Of a stretch of DNA of 64,000 bases, positions 7,929 to 16,762 are shown piece after piece. The first letter of the stretch is position 1. The number at the start of each line of letters is the position of its first letter. The DNA is taken from the NCBI GenBank assembly GCA_023391425.1, contig JAEWAX010000004.1, positions 56,128 through 120,127 on the forward strand, read 5' to 3'. The position numbers were made by a program, and so were the translations under genes. The DNA comes from Bacillota bacterium (GTDB lineage Bacteria; Bacillota; Clostridia; Acetivibrionales; DSM-1351). A model generated the notes under the pieces. It was not told the DNA's origin and ran no database searches. It saw nothing but the letters and a program-made list of their open reading frames with translations.

Positions 7929-9740
7929 ATGAATATTTTAGACATAAGAAATTTGAGTATCAGAAATAAAATTCTGATTCTATGTATCTGTTGTATCTTG
8001 ATTCCGATGGTTATTACTGCTTATCTGTTTTACAATAAAGCAAATAGCATAATTACAGACGAAGTATCAAACTATATGCTTCAAACTTTGAATCAAGTTA
8101 TGGAAAATTGTGAAAAAAGTATTAAAGATGCAGAAAAGATAAGTATGTCACCATATTCAAATATTCAAGTATTAAGTGTTATGGAAAGGGAACGAGACCT
8201 TGAAAATGGAATCCAGCTTTTAAATGACCGGCAGATTATGACTGATTTTTTATCTGGGGTTTTAAATATCAAAGGTGATTTTTCCGGTGTATGCATATTT
8301 ACTGAAAAAAATGAAAATTACAGTATTGCTAGTATGAATTCTAATTATGATTTTAAAAAGCAGGATTGGTATAAAGAATTATCTCAGGAAAAAAGGGAGT
8401 GGGTGATTTTAGGCCCACATTATCCAGCAGAGCGGTTTTTGCATGGAGAACAGGCTATTTCGTTTATAAGGGCTATTCGTAAGTTTTCAGGCAGCAACAA
8501 CGTTATAGGATATTTCTCAATAGATATTAATTACAATACAATTAAAAAGGTTTTAGATAAAAGCGTGTATGGAAGTAACATTCAAGTGTATGTTTTAGAT
8601 GAAAACAATGATGTAGTTTATAGCCCAGATAACTCGAAGACTTTAGAAAAATTAACTAATCTCAATGTTGAGAGCGGAACTAACAACCGTGTGATTAAAG
8701 ATTCTGATGGAGAGGAAAAGCTTATTTCCAGTGTAAAATCAAGTTATACCAAGTGGCAATATATTTGCATAGTTCCCACTAGCAAGCTTACTTCAAACAC
8801 AAGCTCTATTATAAGCTATACAATCGTTGTTGGACTAATTTGTGTTTTACTTGCTTTAGCTGCTTCAATCCTTCTTTCCATTGCTATTACAAAACCCCTT
8901 AAAGAGCTTACCTCTATCATGAAAAGTGTTGAAAATGGTGATTTAGATGTAAAGTATAGTTATAGGTTTAAAGATGAAATAGGAATATTAAGTAAAGGCT
9001 TTAATAATATGATTACAAATATGAATGATTTAATCAAAAGGGTATTGGAATTTAGACTAAAAACCAAAGAAGCCGAGCTTGAAGTACTTCAGAGCAAAAT
9101 TAACCCCCACTTTTTGTATAATACGCTTCAAAGTATACAAATGAAAGCAGTTTTAGATAACAATACAGATCTGGCAGATATGATTGAGCTATTGGGAAAT
9201 TATATGCGTTTCAGCATTAGTTCTATGAAAGAGATAATTCCTTTGAGCAGTGAATTGGAATATTTGAATAATTATATAAATTTGCAGAAAATACGGTTTG
9301 GCGACAAATTAAATTTTACTGTACAAGCTGATAAAAATTCATTGAAATGTAAAATATTAAAGCTTATACTACAGCCTTTGATTGAAAATGCAATATATCA
9401 TGGATTAGAGAAAAAACAGGGGGAATGGATGCTCACTGTAAAGTGCGAGGTAGTCAATGATAAATTACATATCGGAGTATTTGACAATGGTATAGGGCTC
9501 AGTGAAGAGGGTTTGAACAACTTGAGGGAGTGCATACTCACACAAGGGAAAAAGGAAGGAAGCATGGGACTCAAAAATGTTTATGAGAGGTTAGCAATTG
9601 TATTTGAAGATGCGTTCGAAATGAAAATAGATTCTATCGAAAACATAGGAACCAAAATAAAAATAGTCATGCCTGCTATTATGGGTGAAGAACTAAACAT
9701 CTTTAAAATAAATAAGGACAAAAATTTAAACAAAATATAA
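7929..9740 (+). CDS. YesM-type membrane sensor histidine kinase
   Basis: 603 residues. TM1 lies at about 15-35, an extracytoplasmic Cache-like sensor at about 40-290, TM2 at about 294-318, HAMP at about 320-372, then the His_kinase domain with the phospho-acceptor His394 in KINPHFLYNTLQ, and an HATPase with LIENAIYHG, DNGIGLS and GSMGLKNVYERL. This is the LytS/YesM class. Start ATG 7929 is 4 nt after the regulator stop with GGAG at 7917-7920; the longer upstream frame overlaps the regulator and is not used. Such pairs usually sense extracellular sugars, or a binding protein, and control the neighbouring ABC transporter. If the regulator upstream is truly broken, this kinase may have no local partner. 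Confidence 0.93.
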   Translation: MNILDIRNLSIRNKILILCICCILIPMVITAYLFYNKANSIITDEVSNYMLQTLNQVMENCEKSIKDAEKISMSPYSNIQVLSVMERERDLENGIQLLNDRQIMTDFLSGVLNIKGDFSGVCIFTEKNENYSIASMNSNYDFKKQDWYKELSQEKREWVILGPHYPAERFLHGEQAISFIRAIRKFSGSNNVIGYFSIDINYNTIKKVLDKSVYGSNIQVYVLDENNDVVYSPDNSKTLEKLTNLNVESGTNNRVIKDSDGEEKLISSVKSSYTKWQYICIVPTSKLTSNTSSIISYTIVVGLICVLLALAASILLSIAITKPLKELTSIMKSVENGDLDVKYSYRFKDEIGILSKGFNNMITNMNDLIKRVLEFRLKTKEAELEVLQSKINPHFLYNTLQSIQMKAVLDNNTDLADMIELLGNYMRFSISSMKEIIPLSSELEYLNNYINLQKIRFGDKLNFTVQADKNSLKCKILKLILQPLIENAIYHGLEKKQGEWMLTVKCEVVNDKLHIGVFDNGIGLSEEGLNNLRECILTQGKKEGSMGLKNVYERLAIVFEDAFEMKIDSIENIGTKIKIVMPAIMGEELNIFKINKDKNLNKI

Positions 9741-9856
9741 AATCCACCTTATTTTTTTATTATGCAATTTACATTAGAATTAAGTTGCAGGTAAACGATG
9801 GGCCTATCAAAAAAATAGTTACAGTGGACAAATAAGTAATTAAGGGGAGGCTATTT

Positions 9857-11182
9857 ATGAAAAGATGTTTGGCTTTATGCACAGCAATATGTGTTTCGGT
9901 TACATTAATGGCAGGATGTGGAAATCAGGCAGTAAGCAGTGGAAGTACTTCCAGTGAAAAATCTGAAACTAGTCAGCAAACCACCAGTAGCCAAGAGGAA
10001 AAGGTTACAATCAAGGCGTTTTTTAACAGCCTAGATCATCAGACTTATCTTAAAGCTGTAAACGATGGCTTTATGAAGAAATACCCTAATATTAATCTGG
10101 AGTTTGATACACCAGGTTCAACAGCATATGAGACAGTTCTAAAAACTAAGCTTGCAAGCGGAGATGCACCTGATATGATGTCTGTATGGCCAGGTGGACT
10201 TATGGCAGATTATGCAGCAGCAGGCCATTTACTTGACATAACAGGACAGCAATATACAGATAGGTTGACAGACCTTGTTAAGAATGAATATACATTTAAT
10301 AACAAACTTTATGGAGTTGGCTGGAATGCCACATCAGAAGGACTCTATTACAATAAAAAGATTTTCAGTAATTTGAATATTGCACAACCAACAAACTGGG
10401 ATGAATTTCTCGCTGCCTGTGAGACAATCAAAAAAGCAGGGATTACACCTATTGCATCTGGGTTTAAGGATGACTGGACAATCATCAGGTATGTAAATTC
10501 AGCTTACTCCTCTTTAGTGCTTGGTAGAGAACCAGACTTTGATAAAAAGCTTGTTAAAGGTGAAATTAATTTTACTGACAAAAATGTTCTTGAAGTATTC
10601 CAAAAGTTTCAGACGTTGTTGAATAAAGGATATTTTGACAAAACTCCTCTTTCTACTGACTATAATCTTGCAAATTCGATGTTTGCACAGGGAAAAGCTG
10701 CAATGGTAATACAGGGTGGCTGGGCTCTATCTGCTCTGAGAGATGCAATAAAGGACAATAAGGATATTGAGCTTGGTTTTATGCCATTACCAGTTAACAA
10801 CAACGGCGAAGAGCTTTTGGGATGCTGGCACGTTGAGGTTGGTATGGCTGGAAGTGCAAAAACAGAGAATCCAGATGCAGTTAATAAATATTTTGATTAC
10901 TTTACTACTTCGGATGTATATTCTACCTATATAACTGATAAAAAGGTATATCCGGTAACAAAGGATGCTAATGTTAAAATTGATGATGAGATGGACAAGT
11001 TTGTAAAAGACTATGTGGATACAGGAAAAGTAACTACTTGGGCTCATGAAATATGGCCAAACTCAATGATAAATGATTGGAAAAAGAAACTTCAGGAGTT
11101 TGCAATAGGTAAGATGACACCTGAAGAAATGTGCGAGTGGCTGTCTAAAACCTATTCTGAAACTGAGAATCCTTATAAATAA
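9857..11182 (+). CDS. ABC transporter solute-binding lipoprotein (sugar type, family 1)
   Basis: 441 residues. The signal peptide ends in LMAGC, a lipobox with Cys20, and a Ser/Thr/Gln/Glu-rich linker follows. The mature part is a family-1 carbohydrate-binding protein (TYLKAVNDGFMKKYPNI, GDAPDMMSVWPGG, GLYYNKKIF, FAQGKAAMVIQGGWALS). It should capture substrate outside the membrane and deliver it to the two permeases that follow. Start ATG 9857 has GGGGAGG upstream. No ATPase gene is in the operon, as is usual for this family, where a shared MsmK-type ATPase serves several importers. Family membership suggests an oligosaccharide, but the downstream nucleoside-hydrolase-like and ribokinase genes argue for a ribosyl compound. 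Confidence 0.92.
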   Translation: MKRCLALCTAICVSVTLMAGCGNQAVSSGSTSSEKSETSQQTTSSQEEKVTIKAFFNSLDHQTYLKAVNDGFMKKYPNINLEFDTPGSTAYETVLKTKLASGDAPDMMSVWPGGLMADYAAAGHLLDITGQQYTDRLTDLVKNEYTFNNKLYGVGWNATSEGLYYNKKIFSNLNIAQPTNWDEFLAACETIKKAGITPIASGFKDDWTIIRYVNSAYSSLVLGREPDFDKKLVKGEINFTDKNVLEVFQKFQTLLNKGYFDKTPLSTDYNLANSMFAQGKAAMVIQGGWALSALRDAIKDNKDIELGFMPLPVNNNGEELLGCWHVEVGMAGSAKTENPDAVNKYFDYFTTSDVYSTYITDKKVYPVTKDANVKIDDEMDKFVKDYVDTGKVTTWAHEIWPNSMINDWKKKLQEFAIGKMTPEEMCEWLSKTYSETENPYK

Positions 11183-11206
11183 GGTAGCAATATAAGTGGT
11201 GAATTT

Positions 11207-11237
11207 AAGGTAGCAGGTAGTAATTATCTGCTACCTT
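11207..11237 (+). promoter_or_regulatory. Intercistronic stem-loop after the binding-protein gene
   Basis: AAGGTAGCAG (11207-11216) pairs perfectly with CTGCTACCTT (11228-11237), an 11-nt loop. It lies between the binding-protein stop and the permease start and is not followed by a U-tract. Such a structure usually protects the 3' end of the upstream message or partly attenuates, giving more binding protein than permease. Confidence 0.65.
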
Positions 11238-11261
11238 AATAATAGGTGAGGAGACATAATA

Positions 11262-12146
11262 ATGTTTAATAAAAAACGAACTATAATAATTTCAATTCTA
11301 TTTTTTCTACCTGCTTTCTTGCTGATGCTCATTTTTTTCATACTTCCAATATTATCAACCTTTTATTATTCGCTCTTTGATTGGAATATTTTAAATGATA
11401 ATATGAAATATGTTGGATTAAAGAATTATTTTGATGTTTTTGGAAGCAGTGAATTTATAACAGCTCTAAAAAATACAATTGTGTATGCAATAGTTGTAGC
11501 TTTCTTTAATAATTTTATAGGACTATTATTAGCAATTGCCTTGGACACAAATGTTAAATCAAAGGCTATACTAAGAACAGCTTTCTTTATACCATCTTTA
11601 ATAAGTGCTGTAGTAAGTGGATATGTATGGTCTTTTCTTTATCATCCAGAAATGGGAATATTCAAATTTATGCAGGATACCTTACATATTGGTTTTTTGA
11701 ATCAGGATTGGTTGGGGAACCCAGATTTAGTTATATTCTCAATAGCAATTGTAGCCATTTGGCAGTATTCAGGTTATTATATGATAATCTATCTTACAGG
11801 ACTTCAAGGTATACCAACAGATTTATATGAAGCCTGTAAAATAGATGGTGCAAACTGGTGGGAACGATTTTCAAAGGTTACTTTTCCAATGTTAGCACCC
11901 TCTATTACCATAGGAATAGTAACTGCTACCATAGGGAGCTTAAAGGTCTTTGACCAGGTTTTTGTAATGACAAAAGGTGGGCCAGGTTATTCCTCTGAAA
12001 CTCTGACATCATTACTGGTTACGCAAACCTTCTTTTCCAATAAGGCCGGTTATGGTGTAACAATATCTGTTGTACTTTTTGTAATGGTTATGTTGATTTC
12101 ATTAATACAGCTCAACATGCTAAAAAAGCGGGAAGACATATTCTGA
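11262..12146 (+). CDS. ABC sugar permease, first subunit (MalF/UgpA-like)
   Basis: 294 residues with six predicted membrane helices, starting with a hydrophobic segment at about 8-32. The cytoplasmic EAA loop reads EACKIDGANWWERFSKVTFP, the contact for the ATPase. Start ATG 11262 has AGGTGAGGAG upstream. It forms a heterodimeric channel with the next gene. The N-terminus lacks the long insertion of MalF, so it is the short, UgpA/LacF-type subunit. Confidence 0.93.
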   Translation: MFNKKRTIIISILFFLPAFLLMLIFFILPILSTFYYSLFDWNILNDNMKYVGLKNYFDVFGSSEFITALKNTIVYAIVVAFFNNFIGLLLAIALDTNVKSKAILRTAFFIPSLISAVVSGYVWSFLYHPEMGIFKFMQDTLHIGFLNQDWLGNPDLVIFSIAIVAIWQYSGYYMIIYLTGLQGIPTDLYEACKIDGANWWERFSKVTFPMLAPSITIGIVTATIGSLKVFDQVFVMTKGGPGYSSETLTSLLVTQTFFSNKAGYGVTISVVLFVMVMLISLIQLNMLKKREDIF

Positions 12147-12172
12147 TAAAACGAAAGATGGTGTGGTATACA

Positions 12173-13000
12173 ATGAAAAAAGAAAAGATAGGAATAATAA
12201 TCCTCGAAATATTTCTCGTATTGTTTGCTTTAGTTTATTTATATCCAATATACCAAATGGTTTTTACCTCACTCAAAGATAATGGTGAAGTTATAAGTAA
12301 CCCTATTGGTCTACCAAATAAAATTGCTTTAGATAATTACGTGAAAGCGTGGAATGGAATGGGTGTTCCCATGGCTTTTATGAGTAGTTTAATTATAACG
12401 GTAAGTGGATTAGTTTTTATAGTCTTTTTTTCATCCTTAGCATCTTATCCGTTAGCAAGAATAAATATAAAAATGAATAGAATAATGTATGTAGTTTTTA
12501 TAGCAGGTATCATGCTACCAGCTTATACAGGAATAGTGCCATTAGTAAAGTTATATAAGTTTCTGCATTTAACAAATAGTTATCAGGGTTTAATAATATA
12601 CTATATTGCTACCATTTGTCCTTATGCTGTATTTCTATATACTGGTTTTTTGAAATCTGTACCCAAGGAACTTGAAGAGGCAGCGATAATTGACGGTTGC
12701 AATGAGTTTCAAACTTTTTACAAGATTATAATGCCACTGATGAAACCTGCAACAGCTTCGATTGTTATAATATGCTCTCAATGGATATGGAATGATTTTC
12801 TTATGCCGCTTGTAATGATATCCGATGCATGGAAAAAACCATTATCTCCTACAATTAATTATTTCTTTGAAAAGTACAATGTAAGTTGGAATTATGCTTT
12901 TGCTGGGTTTGTTATGACGGTATTTCCTATTATCATATTATTCCTTGTACTCCAGAAGGATTATGTTAAGGGAATTGCAGCAGGTGCTGTAAAAGGATAA
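12173..13000 (+). CDS. ABC sugar permease, second subunit (MalG/UgpE-like)
   Basis: 275 residues with six predicted helices and an EAA loop EEAAIIDGCNEFQTFYKIIMP. The C-terminus ends in DYVKGIAAGAVKG, characteristic of MalG-like permeases. I preferred ATG 12173 (MKKEKIGI) because GGTG lies 8-12 nt upstream; ATG 12158 would add five residues and has no clear Shine-Dalgarno. It lies 26 nt after its partner, so the two are translated from one message. Confidence 0.92.
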   Translation: MKKEKIGIIILEIFLVLFALVYLYPIYQMVFTSLKDNGEVISNPIGLPNKIALDNYVKAWNGMGVPMAFMSSLIITVSGLVFIVFFSSLASYPLARINIKMNRIMYVVFIAGIMLPAYTGIVPLVKLYKFLHLTNSYQGLIIYYIATICPYAVFLYTGFLKSVPKELEEAAIIDGCNEFQTFYKIIMPLMKPATASIVIICSQWIWNDFLMPLVMISDAWKKPLSPTINYFFEKYNVSWNYAFAGFVMTVFPIIILFLVLQKDYVKGIAAGAVKG

Positions 13001-13073
13001 ACAATAATCTTGAATAAAAATTTTCATTTTCGTACATAGTTTTAACTTATGGAATGTAATAGAAGGGAGAAAA

Positions 13074-14144
13074 ATGAAAAAAGTATCTCTTATTGATATA
13101 ACAGATTTATACCACCCTTACCAAGACCCGGGTGATAATTTGGATTTGATTATGCCGTATGCATTAACTGAAATCGATTTGAAAGCAGTAATACTGGATT
13201 GCACAGATAAGTATCGACAGCCGATTGCTGAACATAGGATTCCGGAATTTACAGACAAAACTGGTCCAAGAGAAGCTGGAATTATTCCTGTTATGCAGCT
13301 GAACTATATATTTGAAAAAAATATTCCCTTCGCTGTTAGTCCTTTCACAGAAATGAGGACTATAGAAGATAAAATGCTGGACGTGCCGCTATTTCAACAG
13401 CAGGGAATTGAATTGATTCTTAATGTTTTACGCAATAGTATGGAGAAGATTGAAATTGCTGTTTTTTCCTCATTAAGAGCTCTGGCTGTAGCGTTTAATC
13501 GGGAGCCCCAGCTTTTTTATGAAAAAGTCGAGCGAATTCACATCTCTGCTGGAGCATCCTCTCCGGACTTTCTGGAATGGAATGTTGAATTGGACAAGAA
13601 TGCCTTTGTGTGTATCCTTCGGTCAAATCTGCCGATTTGCATTTACCCCTGTGCTACAGGAAAAGGGCCCTTTGATCTAGGTAAATACAATAGCTATTGG
13701 AAACTCGATAACCTTTCTTTCATAAGAAACATGGACAGTAAAATCAAACGATATATTTGGTTCGCCCTCCAAAGAATAAAAAGGGTAGATTTCCTTAGGG
13801 CAATGGATGAAGATGTTGATGAATCAAAAATGGTAGAAGTGTATCAAAGGGATCATAATGTATGGGAAACGGCTGTTTGGCTTAAAATTTCATCACGAAT
13901 ACTTATATGTAGAGAAGACGGTACATTCAGGATTATACGTGAAAATGAGAAAATGCTTGGTGATAGGATACTTGTAAATGATCTGTTGCCCTGCAAAATC
14001 AATATTGATGACAATGGCCTTTTCAACTATAGCATTACCGATGAAGAAACTAATTTTAGAATATATCACAGAGATAATGCGAAAGAAAATGAACAGGCTA
14101 TGAGAGAAGCCTTCGTGGAAGTATACCAATCTTTTAGGCTTTAG
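13074..14144 (+). CDS. Nucleoside-hydrolase-like protein
   Basis: 356 residues, no signal peptide. The N-terminal segment DLYHPYQDPGDNLDL recalls the Asp-rich calcium/ribose pocket of inosine-uridine nucleoside hydrolases (DxDPGxDD), with an offset spacing. The middle part (IAVFSSLRALAVAFNREPQLF, then VERIHISAGA) parallels the family's N-terminal-half helix and MGGA strand, and EWNVELDKNAFVCILRSNLPICIYP parallels the EFN-DPEAA segment. I infer a divergent hydrolase that splits a ribosyl compound into base and ribose; the altered metal motif makes true catalysis uncertain. ATG 13074 has GAAGGGAG upstream. It sits between a sugar-type importer and ribokinase, which supports release of ribose. 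Substrate unknown. Confidence 0.65.
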   Translation: MKKVSLIDITDLYHPYQDPGDNLDLIMPYALTEIDLKAVILDCTDKYRQPIAEHRIPEFTDKTGPREAGIIPVMQLNYIFEKNIPFAVSPFTEMRTIEDKMLDVPLFQQQGIELILNVLRNSMEKIEIAVFSSLRALAVAFNREPQLFYEKVERIHISAGASSPDFLEWNVELDKNAFVCILRSNLPICIYPCATGKGPFDLGKYNSYWKLDNLSFIRNMDSKIKRYIWFALQRIKRVDFLRAMDEDVDESKMVEVYQRDHNVWETAVWLKISSRILICREDGTFRIIRENEKMLGDRILVNDLLPCKINIDDNGLFNYSITDEETNFRIYHRDNAKENEQAMREAFVEVYQSFRL

Positions 14145-14188
14145 TAAATACTATTTGTGCCGCTAGTAGCGGGGAGAAGGAGGTTAAT

Positions 14189-15118
14189 TTGGGTAAAATC
14201 TGTGTGATTGGTAGTTTGAATATGGATCTGGTTATGAATACGCCAAGAATTCCAGTAATGGGAGAAACCATAATGGGAGATGGATTTATGACAATTCCAG
14301 GCGGAAAAGGAGCTAACCAAGCAGTAGCAGCGGCAAGGCTTGGCGGAGAAGTTACAATGATCGGGAATGTAGGTGGCGACTTATTTGGAGTGTCATTAAA
14401 GGAAAATTTAAATATTAATCATGTTGATTCACAACATGTAAAAACACTTGATAATGTACCTACAGGTGTCGCGATAGTAGTTGTCAAGGAAGGAAACAAC
14501 TGTATTATTTTGGATTCAGGTGCGAACTTTAAAATTTCTCCCGAGGATATTTCAGATGTCGAAAGCGTTATAAAGGATAGTGATATTTTACTTCTGCAAA
14601 TGGAAATACCGCAGGATGCAATTGAAAGAGCTGTTGATATAGCATGCAAGTACGGTATTAAGGTGCTGCTAAACCCGGCACCGGCAAGAGTATTATCAAA
14701 TGATTTTCTCGCAAAAATTGATATACTTACACCAAACGAAAGTGAATGTGAATACATCACGGGATTGAAATTAAGAACGATTGAGGATGCCAGAATATCA
14801 GTAAAATGTCTTATAGAAAAGGGAATTAAGCAGGCTGTTGTTACTCTGGGAGGAAGAGGTGTTATTTATAATAACGGCGATGAGATTATACATAAGCCTG
14901 TACCTGAAGTTGAGGTTGTTGATACTACGGCAGCAGGTGATTCATTTATCGGTGCTCTGGCAGTGGCGTTGACAGAAGGAATGTCCATTGACGACGCAAT
15001 TGATTTTGCAAATGCTGTTGGGACAATAACGGTTACCAGAAAGGGAGCTCAGACGTCATTACCTTTTCGTGAGGAGTTGGGGAAATCAAGGAGCCGTACT
15101 ATTATTCATGAATTGTGA
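14189..15118 (+). CDS. rbsK: Ribokinase
   Basis: Phosphorylates ribose to ribose-5-phosphate, cytoplasmic PfkB-fold kinase, 309 residues. Motifs: GSLNMDLV at the N-terminus, GGKGANQAVAAARLGG substrate site, NPAPAR, TPNESE, and the catalytic DTTAAGDSFIGAL anion-hole signature. It starts with TTG 14189, supported by GGAGG 6-7 nt upstream and by the family N-terminus. It follows the nucleoside-hydrolase-like gene by 44 nt. Together with the importer it completes an uptake-cleavage-phosphorylation route. Confidence 0.93.
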   Translation: MGKICVIGSLNMDLVMNTPRIPVMGETIMGDGFMTIPGGKGANQAVAAARLGGEVTMIGNVGGDLFGVSLKENLNINHVDSQHVKTLDNVPTGVAIVVVKEGNNCIILDSGANFKISPEDISDVESVIKDSDILLLQMEIPQDAIERAVDIACKYGIKVLLNPAPARVLSNDFLAKIDILTPNESECEYITGLKLRTIEDARISVKCLIEKGIKQAVVTLGGRGVIYNNGDEIIHKPVPEVEVVDTTAAGDSFIGALAVALTEGMSIDDAIDFANAVGTITVTRKGAQTSLPFREELGKSRSRTIIHEL

Positions 15119-15288
15119 ATTGGAAAAAAATCATTGTTAAAGATGCAGGCGACGGATATATCGGACTTAAATCATATGCTAACAACAAATATGTAGGAGC
15201 TTGGCTGAGCTACACAAATAGTCCGTTACATGCAAGGGTTGATGCTCTTGAGGACTGGCAGATATTCCAATGGGGAATTGTAAATTAA
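15115..15288 (+). pseudogene. C-terminal remnant of a fascin-like (beta-trefoil) domain
   Basis: A 57-codon frame opening at GTG 15115, overlapping the rbsK stop, with no Shine-Dalgarno of its own. Its product (DAGDGYIGLKSYANNKYVGAW ... DWQIFQWG) resembles the end of the fascin/actin-crosslinking-like repeats found at the C-terminus of some secreted glycoside hydrolases. No upstream part exists because rbsK occupies that DNA. The likely explanation is a deletion that removed most of a carbohydrate-active gene. Confidence 0.55.
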
Positions 15289-15399
15289 TTTTATCATAAA
15301 AATAAAGTGTTTAGAAATATAAAAAAAGTCTATCAGGATTAAGTATCTTTTTTCTTAGATATTCACATGCGTGTGAAGTCCCTTGTACTGTTAAAAAAT

Positions 15400-15464
15400 A
15401 AAAGAGAAGGAGCCCATGGAAATAGCTTATTTATGCATTTTCATGGGCTACTTTTCTTTTATTT
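15400..15464. terminator. Strong bidirectional terminator
   Basis: AGCCCATG (15411-15418) pairs with CATGGGCT (15442-15449); the flanks AAAAGAGAAGG and ACTTTTCTTTT extend the stem and provide an A-tract on one side and a U-tract on the other. It should end the ABC-rbsK transcript and possibly anything arriving from the other side. Confidence 0.8.
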
Positions 15465-15960
15465 AATTTCATACTATCTATTTATTTAAACTGTGGTAAA
15501 GATGGCTAGTTAATTTTCATTAATTCCTCGCAAATGCCCAGCGCTGCTTTGGCACTAGGAATGTTAAGGCCTGTGAGAAGAAATTTGTAAAACCAACTTT
15601 CTGTTTTCTGTGATACCTGTCAATAACAATATGCTGTACGCCTATCAGTGTACTGCACAGAGTGGTAGCTATATCATATACCTAGGAAAGTTTTTGTGAT
15701 GACTAATGACAGAAGAATTAAGATTAATACAGAGGTAATAAATAATTATAGTTTGTGATATTGTGGATGAACTAATAGGGGAACACAGGGTATGGTGGAG
15801 CGTCATGGAAGGTGAAATTCCGTATAAGTCCATCAAATTCAGTAAAGAATGGCTGTTCCAAATCTCTCTACCCCCTTATGCTTGAGGGGGTAGGGGCTGG
15901 AATGGGCATAAGCCTAATTTTTTATCATTACCGTATCTAACTATTTAACTGAGTTACTAT
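15465..15960. other. About 500 nt of apparently degraded sequence between terminator and motB
   Basis: No intact gene. Short peptide-like frames survive: on the minus strand about 15,510-15,620 ends in ...ALGICEELMKIN-stop, cut upstream by a stop; on the plus strand about 15,745-15,885 reads ...DELIGEHRVWW ... LFQISLPPYA-stop. I recognise neither. A perfect hairpin TACCCCCT (15869-15876) with AGGGGGTA (15885-15892) follows the second frame. Together with the fascin-like remnant this looks like a decayed insertion zone. Confidence 0.4.
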
Positions 15961-15971
15961 TTTAATATATT

Positions 15972-16760
15972 TCATCTAGTAGTATTATTCTTGTTACTAT
16001 CCGTACTATCTGCACTTGCTTCACCCAGACTGGAAGCATCTCTCAAGATAACAATATCCACTCTTCGATTCTTTTTTCTATTTTCTTCTGAATCATTTTT
16101 TGCAACTGGAGAAAACTCACCACAACCAACAGAAGTAATAAACTCAGGGTTTATACCAGCTTGATCAATTAGTATTGATAAAACATTTGTGGCTCTAGCA
16201 GATGACAACCACCAGTTCGAAGGATATAAATTACTTTTGATAGGTATATTATCGGTGTGCCCTTCAACACGAATATGCTTATTAGGCAATTTACTTAATA
16301 TACTTTTGCCAATGGCTAGCACTTTATCGATCGAATCTTTCTCAAGTTCAGCACTACCAGATTTAAAAATAAGGCTTGCATCAATTGACATAACAATACC
16401 ACGTTCTGTCATTTTAACACTTACATCGCCACCTAAACCCTCTGTTTTGATCATGCCAGATATCTCACCCTCTAAGCCCTCAATCTGTTGTTCTTCTAAT
16501 GTTGAAGGGATTACAGGTGATGGCATAGATGCAGGGAAATTAATCAGAGAGTTTCCTGAGGCACCACCCTGAACGGCAGAAGGTGGAGAACCATTACCAA
16601 ATGCGGCCCCCAAAGATTGTGAGAGCAGCTGAAACTTCTGGGTGTCTACCTGACTATATGCAAATAAAATAATGAAAAGAATCAGTAACAGATTCATTAA
16701 GTCAGCATATGTCAATAGGTAACGCTCGGAATTGTCTTTTACTACCTTAGCTTTTCCCAT
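15972..16760 (-). CDS. motB: Flagellar motor stator protein MotB
   Basis: 262 residues. One membrane helix at about 14-40 carries the proton-conducting Asp20 in LTYADLMNLLLI. A Gly/Ser/Pro-rich linker follows, then a C-terminal OmpA/MotB peptidoglycan-binding domain (VEGHTDNIPI, LSSARATNV, GCGEFSPVA, NRRVDI). It anchors the stator to the wall and couples ion flow to rotation. The start codon lies 2 nt beyond the motA stop, so the pair is translationally coupled. No other flagellar structural genes are in the window. Confidence 0.93.
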   Translation of the reverse strand: MGKAKVVKDNSERYLLTYADLMNLLLILFIILFAYSQVDTQKFQLLSQSLGAAFGNGSPPSAVQGGASGNSLINFPASMPSPVIPSTLEEQQIEGLEGEISGMIKTEGLGGDVSVKMTERGIVMSIDASLIFKSGSAELEKDSIDKVLAIGKSILSKLPNKHIRVEGHTDNIPIKSNLYPSNWWLSSARATNVLSILIDQAGINPEFITSVGCGEFSPVAKNDSEENRKKNRRVDIVILRDASSLGEASADSTDSNKNNTTR

Positions 16761-16762
16761 TG

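Noticed and set aside
15869..15892. Hairpin as the motB terminator
   Set aside because: On the minus strand no U-tract follows the stem, and it is about 80 nt beyond the stop, so I left it as part of the degraded region.
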